A DNA stretch of 64,000 nucleotides, taken from contig DGRX01000004.1 of the NCBI GenBank assembly GCA_002391235.1, positions 95,951 to 159,950 of the forward strand, read 5' to 3'. Shown here one piece after another: positions 58,123-64,000 of the stretch. A model generated the notes under the pieces. That model was given only the letters and a program-made list of their open reading frames with translations, did no database searches and was not told the DNA's origin. This DNA comes from Treponema sp. UBA4377. GTDB lineage: Bacteria > Spirochaetota > Spirochaetia > Treponematales > Treponemataceae. Within the stretch, counting starts at the first letter, position 1, and every line of letters starts with the position of its first letter. Position numbers and translations under genes: made by a program.

Positions 58123-59925
58123 ATGTATTTTGAAAGAGACTTTTTGTTGGATCTTTATGGGAAAATGTCATCTCTTTATTCTGGTGATAATATTGAGGCT
58201 CAGGGTGGAACTCAGTTTGTTAGTGAACTAAAATATTTTCTTGCTGCAGATGAATTTAAAAAAGAAACTTCAGGTCCATGTAATTCTAGGTTGAAAGAAG
58301 ATAAAGATTTATTTATAGATTGTGTTGGCACGGTTGTATTTCTTTCAGAAACTGTGAATGATGAATATTTCTATACAAAGAATTTTGGTGCATCGTTTGG
58401 CGAATCAAAGGATTATGATGTTGGAAGTAATTTTTTTAGTGTTAATGTTGTAAAAACATCCCTGCATTCCAGTTCTCCGCAACGTTTTCCCTCGCGGCAT
58501 CCACAATTGCTTGAGGTTGTAAATGGTTGTATTGATGTTGCTGACATTGGGTATCAAAATATAGCTGAGGATTATAACTATCTTGGTGGTGATAAAGAGA
58601 AATTTGCTTTGCTGTTTCTTTGGCTTAATCGTTATACAAATTTTATGTCAGAGCAGTCTGTGTATGATGTTTGTTTGAAAAACTTAAAAAGGATTTATTC
58701 ATCAAAACTTGTTAAAGCTTTTGAATGGGATAAAGATTCTGTAAGAAATGAAATTGAATCTTTGTTGGATGGTGCAAATTTTTCCGAAGACATATATAAT
58801 ATTCAAAAGGGCGATTTGCTTGAAAATAATGAAGACGTTGTGCATGAAACAAGTGGGGAGAATGGGGCGGATGAAATTTCTGAAGTTTATGCACTTAACT
58901 TTTATCAGTGTATTTATTACGGTGTCCCTGGTAGCGGAAAGAGTTATATCATTGACGAGATAATAAAGGATTATCCAGAGTATCAAAAAATTCGAGTGGT
59001 TTTTCATCCAGAGTACACAAACGCTGACTTTATAGGACAGGTATTGCCAAAGCTTGAGGAAGGAAATGTAAAATACGAATTTAGACCAGGCCCATTTACA
59101 AAGATTCTTTATCGTGCATATCATAATCCTAGTGAAAAATATTTCTTGGTAATCGAAGAAATAAACCGCGGAAATGCGGCGGCTATTTTCGGTGATGTGT
59201 TTCAATTACTTGATAGAATAAAAGATGGAGAGCCGCCCGAAACGCTCGAAGGAAATGTTTATGGAACAGGCTGGAGCAAGTATTTTATTGAGAATGATTT
59301 TATTAATAATTATTTGAGAAGCCCAATTGAATATAATCAAGATGAGTTTACAGAAAAACATGAAAAAACAAATGTGCCTTTTGGTAATAGCATAACTTTT
59401 ACTCCAAACACAGGAATTCGTCTTCCTCCAAACCTTTCCCTCTTGGCCACAATGAACACAAGCGATCAAAATGTTTTCACTCTTGACAATGCCTTCCAGC
59501 GTCGTTGGGATATGGTCCTTGTTAAGAATGAATGTAATGACACAAATCAAATGGATGCCGGGATCACCGTAAATGGGCAGGCTCTAACATGGAAAGATTT
59601 TCAACAAACAATTAATGCCGTTATTGGTGAAAAATCAAATGAGAGCGGTCTTTCTAGCATGGAAGACAAGCGTCTTGGTTGTTGGTTTGTAAAAGCTGGA
59701 AATAAAACAATTTCAAAGGAAGTCTTCGCAAATAAAGTCCTGAAATATCTGTGGGACGATGCTTTTAAGTTTTGTCATCAAGAAATATTTGGCGATGTTA
59801 AAAACTTTGAGGACTTGCAAAAATCATTCTTAGAAAATGGGTTTGATATATTTTCTGACGAGTGCAATTTGCGGGATAAAATCCAAACGGTGAAAAATAC
59901 AGATTCTGAAGCAAGTTCGGAATAA
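58123..59925 (+). CDS. McrB/LlaJI.R1-like AAA+ restriction subunit
   Basis: The 600-residue protein has an N-terminal DNA-recognition region (about 1-250) and an AAA+ domain of the McrB type: Walker A GVPGSGKS near 266-275, Walker B YFLVIEEINRG with the following AAAIFGDVFQLLDR, and the sensor block MNTSDQNVFTLDNAFQRRWD. It hydrolyses nucleotide (GTP in McrB) to translocate along DNA and activate the nuclease encoded next. GGAGAG precedes ATG 58123, three bases after the methyltransferase stop. Confidence 0.88.
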   Translation: MYFERDFLLDLYGKMSSLYSGDNIEAQGGTQFVSELKYFLAADEFKKETSGPCNSRLKEDKDLFIDCVGTVVFLSETVNDEYFYTKNFGASFGESKDYDVGSNFFSVNVVKTSLHSSSPQRFPSRHPQLLEVVNGCIDVADIGYQNIAEDYNYLGGDKEKFALLFLWLNRYTNFMSEQSVYDVCLKNLKRIYSSKLVKAFEWDKDSVRNEIESLLDGANFSEDIYNIQKGDLLENNEDVVHETSGENGADEISEVYALNFYQCIYYGVPGSGKSYIIDEIIKDYPEYQKIRVVFHPEYTNADFIGQVLPKLEEGNVKYEFRPGPFTKILYRAYHNPSEKYFLVIEEINRGNAAAIFGDVFQLLDRIKDGEPPETLEGNVYGTGWSKYFIENDFINNYLRSPIEYNQDEFTEKHEKTNVPFGNSITFTPNTGIRLPPNLSLLATMNTSDQNVFTLDNAFQRRWDMVLVKNECNDTNQMDAGITVNGQALTWKDFQQTINAVIGEKSNESGLSSMEDKRLGCWFVKAGNKTISKEVFANKVLKYLWDDAFKFCHQEIFGDVKNFEDLQKSFLENGFDIFSDECNLRDKIQTVKNTDSEASSE

Positions 59926-59933
59926 CACGCCAT

Positions 59934-61247
59934 ATGCCTGATAAAATTGTTGTGGACAACAAACAATCATCTCTTTATGATATTTGCGTCTATTTTGACA
60001 ATGTTAATGCTTACAATGAAGAGCGTGGCCAAGTTGATAAATTTGTCGGGCTTAGATTTATTGACGGAAAACTTTCAATTTATTTTCCTGTAGGCTATAA
60101 AAAACCGAATAAAAATGATGAAAAGGAAATTCGGCGAGACATACTCAATTTAATAAGCGTGTTATCATCTTTTGGAAAAAAGGAATCTGCATTATATCAA
60201 AGCAAGTTTTTGGACGCTAAAAACGTTGAATTTCCAATTCACGCATATTTATATATAATCAATGATTTTTTGAATCATGGCTATTACAAGCAAAAGGGAC
60301 GGATTTATAAGCGTTCTGTGAATGGAAAAATATCATGGGCGCGTACTATAAAACAAATTCGTCCTGCCCTGATAAATGAAAACCCGGTTTATTTGGAGTT
60401 TATAACTAGCCGGACAAATCATAATGAAAACGAACTTATCACCTTAATTCATAAATTTTGTGTTCGCGAGTGTTTTGAAAAATTAGGCTATCTGTTCAGT
60501 TCATACATTCCAGAAAAATCTCCGCTTGCGTTTAATAAATCGCTTTTTGTCTCTGTCATAAAAACAAAAGCCGCTTCAACTTTTAACGAGTCAGAATTGT
60601 TGCTTTTTAAAAATATGTTTGATGTAATTAATTGCATGGATAGCAGCGGCAATAAAAAAGAATTTACTTTTGGAACGGATAATTTTCATAATATTTGGGA
60701 GCAACTTGTAGATTCGGTTTATGGAGAAAAAGATAAGGAAAAATTCTATCCAAAAGTTTTCTGGAAATTGAAAGGGAGGGATGGAGTTTTTTCCTTTGGT
60801 TCTTCCGATAAGAAAAATTCTCTTAGGCCTGATACAATAATGATTCAAAATCGGGGGGATGAGAATCAAAAAATTTTTGTATTGGATTCAAAATACTATC
60901 GTTATGGTTCGACAAAAAATCCTAACCACCTTCCAGACAGCGGAAGCATTGTAAAGCAATTTGCTTATGCTGAATATATTGACAACAATGATAATCGTGA
61001 AAGACTTCCAAGCGATGTTAGAGATTATGTAAGAACAGAAAATATTTATAATGCGTTTGTTATGCCTGCTGAAAAAACAGAAATTGAAAACATTGGCTAT
61101 GCCTCTGCTAATTATGTATCAGGTAAGCCTGAAAATTATTACAAAATTCAGGGCATACTTTTGGATATAAAAACTTTAATGTACAAACATATTCCGCATG
61201 ATAAAAAACTAATCGATGAGTTGGCGGAAAAAATTAGCAGAAATTAA
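59934..61247 (+). CDS. LlaJI-family restriction endonuclease
   Basis: The 437-residue protein matches the LlaJI R2 family: an N-terminal beta-rich region, VNGKISWARTIKQIRPALI in the middle and a PD-(D/E)XK core near the C-terminus (SLRPDTIM and, further on, IFVLDSKYYRYG). It is the nuclease partner of the McrB-like ATPase, analogous to McrC. It starts 9 bp after the ATPase gene. The whole operon is AT-rich. Confidence 0.87.
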   Translation: MPDKIVVDNKQSSLYDICVYFDNVNAYNEERGQVDKFVGLRFIDGKLSIYFPVGYKKPNKNDEKEIRRDILNLISVLSSFGKKESALYQSKFLDAKNVEFPIHAYLYIINDFLNHGYYKQKGRIYKRSVNGKISWARTIKQIRPALINENPVYLEFITSRTNHNENELITLIHKFCVRECFEKLGYLFSSYIPEKSPLAFNKSLFVSVIKTKAASTFNESELLLFKNMFDVINCMDSSGNKKEFTFGTDNFHNIWEQLVDSVYGEKDKEKFYPKVFWKLKGRDGVFSFGSSDKKNSLRPDTIMIQNRGDENQKIFVLDSKYYRYGSTKNPNHLPDSGSIVKQFAYAEYIDNNDNRERLPSDVRDYVRTENIYNAFVMPAEKTEIENIGYASANYVSGKPENYYKIQGILLDIKTLMYKHIPHDKKLIDELAEKISRN

Positions 61248-61356
61248 TAAAAATCTTATCTAATAAATTTTATAATTTGAATTTCTATTCAACAAATCAT
61301 TATTCTTGCGCTATAATAAATTGTCGTATCGCTGCTACGACAATCTAAGTTTACCC

Positions 61357-61525
61357 ATCCGGGGCGTTACATCGCTTCGCTCTGTTTTGTTTTTGGAAAT
61401 TTATTAAACTGCGCTCTTGCGAGCACTGACAATGCGGGGTTTTAGGGGCGGAGCCCCTAGGGGTAGCGGAAGACCGCGGATTGCGGGCTGGAGCGAGGGG
61501 AAGTCCTTCCCCTAAAAATATAAAA
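61357..61525. repeat. GC-rich hairpin repeat, right of the LlaJI-type island
   Basis: The stretch contains GCGGGGTTTTAGGGGCGGAG, AGGGGCGGAGCCCCT, CGGAAGACCGCGG and GAGGGGAAGTCCTTCCCCT. Read on the minus strand its order (GGGGAAGGACTTCCCC, CCGCGG, CCCCGCA) parallels the left repeat at 56334-56450. Together with the next feature it fills most of the 61248-61689 gap. Confidence 0.6.
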
Positions 61526-61632
61526 GGAGCGTCGTCAATGGAAAACGGAGCTTCTTCGTGAGGCAACTATAAAGAAATTCTTTATAGTTCAAAAGGAGTT
61601 ACAGCATTGGAAAACGGTGAGGCAACTCACAA
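61523..61632 (+). repeat. Tandem Shine-Dalgarno plus start-codon repeat before the Nudix gene
   Basis: AAAGGAG, a spacer, then ATGGAAAACGG (61538) and, 70 bases later, TTGGAAAACGG (61607) occur in tandem, each followed by GTGAGGCAACT. The first opens a seven-codon frame (MENGASS). AAGAAATTCTTT forms a small hairpin between them. Confidence 0.6.
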
Positions 61633-61693
61633 GGATTTCTTGTTAGTTCATAATCTGCAAACAAACGCCGTGACCCCCAAGGAGCGTAAATGA
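61607..61693 (+). CDS. Possible 28-residue leader peptide
   Basis: A TTG start with AAAGGAG nine bases upstream opens the frame MENGEATHKDFLLVH and ends at a TGA overlapping the Nudix start (ATGA). It could be a translated leader coupled to the Nudix gene. Coding status is uncertain since it is short and has no known relatives. Confidence 0.35.
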   Translation: MENGEATHKDFLLVHNLQTNAVTPKERK

Positions 61694-62091
61694 AACTCAT
61701 CCGCGTCGTCGCCGCAGTCATATTCCGCGCCACTGCCCAAGGACAGCGCCAGGTCTTTGCCACGGCGCGCGGTTACGGCGACTGGAAGGGCTGGTGGGAG
61801 TTTCCGGGCGGAAAGATTGAGGCAGGCGAGTCGGCGCAAGAAGCGCTTGTCCGCGAAATCCGCGAGGAGCTTGCGTCAAAAATCAGCGTGGGCAAAAAAA
61901 TCGCGGACGTTGAATGGGACTACCCGGACTTTCACCTTAGCATGCAATGCTTTGAATGCGCCCTTGTCTCCGGCGGCTTGGACTTGCTGGAAGCGCAAAG
62001 CGCGGCCTGGCTTGGAGCGGACGACTTGCGCTCGGTCAAATGGCTTCCGGCCGACGAGGCGATTTTGGACAAGGTTGCCGCGCTCTTGTAG
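61690..62091 (+). CDS. Nudix (MutT-type) pyrophosphohydrolase
   Basis: The 133-residue protein has the complete Nudix box GGKIEAGESAQEALVREIRE followed by EL, with the two metal-binding glutamates. The N-terminal MKLIRVVAAVIFRATAQG and WEFPGG and a WLPADEAIL near the end fit MutT-type enzymes that hydrolyse oxidised or other nucleoside triphosphates. The ATG has a good AAGGAG site. It overlaps the possible leader peptide frame by 4 bp. Confidence 0.9.
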   Translation: MKLIRVVAAVIFRATAQGQRQVFATARGYGDWKGWWEFPGGKIEAGESAQEALVREIREELASKISVGKKIADVEWDYPDFHLSMQCFECALVSGGLDLLEAQSAAWLGADDLRSVKWLPADEAILDKVAALL

Positions 62092-62095
62092 CCCG

Positions 62096-62113
62096 CGCCT
62101 TTTGGTCTTGCAA
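62096..62113 (-). repeat. TTGCAAG-repeat core serving as a -35 region
   Basis: The minus strand reads TTGCAAGACCAAAAGGCG. On the plus strand its TTGCAA end is the -35 box of the next gene. Confidence 0.6.
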
Positions 62114-62136
62114 ACGATTTTTTGCGGCGCTATCAT
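62108..62136 (+). promoter_or_regulatory. Promoter of the 2'-5' RNA ligase-like gene, leaderless
   Basis: TTGCAA (62108-62113) and TATCAT (62131-62136) are 17 bp apart, and the predicted +1 is the A of ATG 62143. Confidence 0.65.
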
Positions 62137-62142
62137 TTGTTT

Positions 62143-62739
62143 ATGCAAAACATTTTGACGCCAAAGCATTCCACCTACACAGTTTCGCTTTGCTTTGAAG
62201 GAGGAGCGGCCCAGCGCCTTGTGGACGCGCAAAAACGCCTTGCGCAAATTTGCGGAAACAATTTTTTAATCGAACATTCAGTTCCGCCGCACGTCACGTT
62301 GGGAGCCTTTCACGCGGAGCCCGGCGCTCTGCCTGGCTTGCAAAAAGCCTTTGACGGTTTTGCAAAGGCGGCGCGCGATGTCTTGGGTGGGCAAGGCCTT
62401 GACTTGGAATTTGGCGGAACGGATTCTTTTTTGGACAAGGTGGTTTTTCTTGCGGCAAAAAAAGATTCGCCAAGCTTTGTTTCTTTAAAAACGCTGAACG
62501 AAATCCTGCACCAAAAATTTCTTCCGATTTTTGAAGCGGGAAGCAACAAAAATTATTTGCCGGAGCGCTGGCTTCCCCACGCGGCGCTTGCCGTAAAGCT
62601 AAGGCCCGACCAGTTTAAAAAATGCGCCGCGTTTCTGGGGCATGCGTCCGATTTTGCTCTTCCCCAGTCGGCGCGAGTCGCCGCGCTTTCGCTTGCGCTT
62701 TGCAAGCCCTACACGGAACTTTGCCGCGCCGCTTTTTAG
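62143..62739 (+). CDS. 2'-5' RNA ligase/cyclic phosphodiesterase-like protein
   Basis: The 198-residue protein resembles the 2H phosphoesterase group. The first H-x-T is clear (PPHVTLGAF); the second is altered (LPHAALAV, H-x-A), so activity may be reduced or the motif shifted. Such enzymes act on 2',3'-cyclic or 2'-5' linked nucleotides. The ATG at 62143 is preferred over a TTG 21 bases upstream because the promoter places the transcript start there. Confidence 0.72.
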   Translation: MQNILTPKHSTYTVSLCFEGGAAQRLVDAQKRLAQICGNNFLIEHSVPPHVTLGAFHAEPGALPGLQKAFDGFAKAARDVLGGQGLDLEFGGTDSFLDKVVFLAAKKDSPSFVSLKTLNEILHQKFLPIFEAGSNKNYLPERWLPHAALAVKLRPDQFKKCAAFLGHASDFALPQSARVAALSLALCKPYTELCRAAF

Positions 62740-62775
62740 TCAGGAATAAATTTTAGGCATCCCGCCGCTTCGTTT

Positions 62776-63915
62776 TTAGTCTCGCGCCAGATTAACGCTC
62801 CGCATCTTCCTTACCGCCGCCGCGCGCTTTAAGGCCACGTGCGCAACGATGCAGGCCAAAATCACTAGCCCTCCAAAAACGCTGGAGGCGCTGGGAACTT
62901 CGCCCGCAAAAAGCGCGACCCAGACCGGGTTCATCATTGGCTCTATCATCGTGATGATTACGCTGCTTAGCGCGGGAACTTTTTCTATTCCGATGGAAAG
63001 AAGGACGGCGGGCATTCCTATTTGAAAAACGCCCAGGCACAAGAGGGCGGGATATGACATGGCGCTTTGCGGAAGGCCCGCTTTTACGATGAACGGAATC
63101 GCGAACAAAAACGACAAGAGGCACGACAAATTTAACGAATCGGAAGGCCGCGTGTTCTTTGCCCGCCGCAAAAAAATCGTGGTTCCGCCGTAAGTCACTC
63201 CCGATAAAAGCGCCAAAATGTTTCCGGCCATTTGCCCGCCGCCAAGGTCGCCCCACAAAAGCAAGACCATTCCGGCCAAGATTCCGGCCACGGCGGCGAT
63301 GTCAATCCAGTCGCTTTTTTCGCCGGCCAAGAGCGGCCCAAAAATTATTATGTAAATCGGATTTGTATATTGCAGCAAAATCGCGTTGGCGGCGGTCGTC
63401 ATTTTTGTCGCGGGAACAAACAAGAGCATTGTGGCCGCGTAAAAAAAGCCGCCTAGCAAAAGGTTTGTCGTGGCGCGCCAGTCGATTTTTTTGGGCCGCG
63501 CTTTTTGGGCTTGAACTGACTTTTCGTTTTCGCCCGCGTTTTGGTCTTGCCTGCAATCTCCGTTGCCCGTTTTTTGGCCTTGCAAACTATTTTCGTCGCG
63601 GCGGACAACAAGTTTTGGCGGCCGCCTAAAGGCGATCGTCACTGTTATCATTCCCAAAAGGCTTCGGACGCCGGCGATGGCAAGCGCGTCCCACTTTATC
63701 AATTTTATGACAAGGCCGCCAAAGCTCCACAAGAGCGCGCACAAGGCAAGCGCGGCGATAGGGTTCAGTGGCGGCTTCTCAGTCAGTGAACTATTTCCGC
63801 TGGCGGCGGCATTTTTGGCCTTGCCTACGCTCTCTGTCGCGCCCGCAGTTTCAGGCTTGCCATCACTCCCTGCCGCGCGCGTTATGGTCTTGCAACCGTT
63901 TTCTGTTTGGTCCAT
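62776..63915 (-). CDS. EamA/DMT-family transporter with repeat-encoded insertions
   Basis: The 379-residue protein has ten membrane helices in two EamA halves (first LCALLWSFGGLVIK, second GDLGGGQMAGNILALLSGVTY). DMT transporters export metabolites such as amino acids. An N-terminal extension of about 45 residues (ENGCKTITRAAGSDGKPETA) and an internal loop of about 45 residues (ENSLQGQKTGNGDCRQDQNA) are encoded by dispersed TTGCAAG-repeat units. The ATG at 63915 lies two bases after an upstream stop, suggesting coupling with the gene before it. Confidence 0.85.
   Translation of the reverse strand: MDQTENGCKTITRAAGSDGKPETAGATESVGKAKNAAASGNSSLTEKPPLNPIAALALCALLWSFGGLVIKLIKWDALAIAGVRSLLGMITVTIAFRRPPKLVVRRDENSLQGQKTGNGDCRQDQNAGENEKSVQAQKARPKKIDWRATTNLLLGGFFYAATMLLFVPATKMTTAANAILLQYTNPIYIIIFGPLLAGEKSDWIDIAAVAGILAGMVLLLWGDLGGGQMAGNILALLSGVTYGGTTIFLRRAKNTRPSDSLNLSCLLSFLFAIPFIVKAGLPQSAMSYPALLCLGVFQIGMPAVLLSIGIEKVPALSSVIITMIEPMMNPVWVALFAGEVPSASSVFGGLVILACIVAHVALKRAAAVRKMRSVNLARD
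63534..63585 (-). repeat. Two TTGCAAG-repeat cores in the loop insertion of the DMT gene
   Basis: On the minus strand GGCAAGACCAAAACGCGG (63551-63534) and TTGCAAGGCCAAAAAACG (63585-63568) lie in tandem 34 bp apart and encode the hydrophilic loop between helices. Confidence 0.6.
63808..63895 (-). repeat. Three TTGCAAG-repeat cores in the N-terminal extension of the DMT gene
   Basis: Cores lie at 63808-63825, 63844-63861 and 63878-63895, spaced 34-36 bp. The middle unit with its flank (GAAACTGCGGGCGCG) matches 30690-30704 in the TIGR02757-like gene, and both give a K-P-x-TAGA-type peptide in the same frame. Confidence 0.65.
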
Positions 63916-63916
63916 T

Positions 63917-64000
63917 CTATTCTTCTTTCGCAAACAGCGCCTGGATTTCAAGCTTTTTGTGCTTTCCCTGCAAGTCGCTGGGAAGCGCGTCCAAAAAGCG
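63917..64000 (-). CDS. C-terminal end of a probable AMP-dependent ligase (partial)
   Basis: The last 27 codons of a gene that continues beyond the window read RFLDALPSDLQGKHKK followed by LEIQALFAKEE. The LP-x-x-x-QGK pattern resembles the A10 motif of adenylating enzymes (ANL superfamily), where the lysine contacts AMP. An aromatic-acid AMP-ligase is missing from the polyene loci, so this could be that enzyme, but 27 residues are little evidence. It ends one base before the DMT start codon. Confidence 0.45.
   Translation of the reverse strand, partial: RFLDALPSDLQGKHKKLEIQALFAKEE

Noticed and set aside
58329..58345. Possible second sigma-54 site (TGGCACGGTTGTATT)
   Set aside because: The -12 GC element is missing and the sequence lies inside the McrB-like coding region.

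Overview
The window looks like chromosome of a host-associated Treponema-type spirochaete. GC is moderate and uneven: most genes use GC-rich third positions with CGC arginine and AAG lysine codons, while several islands are AT-rich. The content fits that group: flg_new/BspA-like and other lipoproteins, a galactofuranose-type sugar ABC transporter, many c-di-GMP and two-component proteins, small AbiEii and GNAT modules, and restriction-modification islands. The species cannot be fixed from the sequence. There is no rRNA, prophage, intact insertion sequence or CRISPR array.

Layout. 1-8.7 kb: an AlbA/Schlafen-like regulator, a large repeat lipoprotein, a NarL-type two-component pair, a LysR regulator, a PTS EIIA domain and a dead LysR copy. 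8.8-16.4 kb: an aryl-polyene (APE)-like biosynthesis cluster with two ketosynthases, ketoreductase, two hotdog dehydratases, glycosyltransferase, acyltransferase, thioesterase and a LolA-like carrier. 16.5-21.2 kb: a ytfQ-ytfR-ytfT-yjfF-type sugar importer behind a perfect 20-bp palindrome. 21.2-27.8 kb: an AraC regulator, a GGDEF-EAL protein, EF-P, a SPOUT methyltransferase and HtpG. 27.8-30.3 kb: a second APE-like locus (methyltransferase, ketosynthase-like partner, acyltransferase). 30.4-34.2 kb: a TIGR02757-like gene and an AT-rich m5C restriction-modification island with a controller protein. 34.4-38.1 kb: Hsp20 behind a sigma-54 promoter, a DUF308 protein, a receiver plus Hpt pair, three tRNAs and an AlkD-like repair protein. 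38.2-49.9 kb: MATE pump, PocR/EAL signalling pair, lipid kinase, AbiEii module, diguanylate cyclase, a lipoprotein/XRE divergon and an OmpA protein. 50-56.3 kb: decayed fragments, an ankyrin-like lipoprotein, DUF1295, hydrolase, DUF2804, DUF72 and a GNAT module. 56.4-61.2 kb: a LlaJI-type restriction island. 61.3-64 kb: repeats, Nudix, 2'-5' RNA ligase-like, a DMT transporter and the tail of a probable AMP-ligase.

How the parts work together. The two APE-like loci complement each other: partners that normally pair (ketosynthase with its chain-length-factor-like partner, and the two dehydratases) are all present, but acyl carrier proteins and the lipid exporter are not in the window, and an AMP-ligase appears at most as a C-terminal tail at the right edge. 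The pathway therefore seems dispersed.

Two window-wide patterns stand out. First, many genes that head a transcription unit lack a Shine-Dalgarno sequence and carry a good -35/-10 pair placed so that the predicted transcription start falls on or within a few bases of the start codon. Operon-internal genes and some others have normal Shine-Dalgarno sites. This implies widespread leaderless transcripts and fixes several start codons. Second, a degenerate element with core close to TTGCAAGRCCAWAACGCG occurs at least sixteen times, between genes and as in-frame insertions inside at least four conserved proteins.
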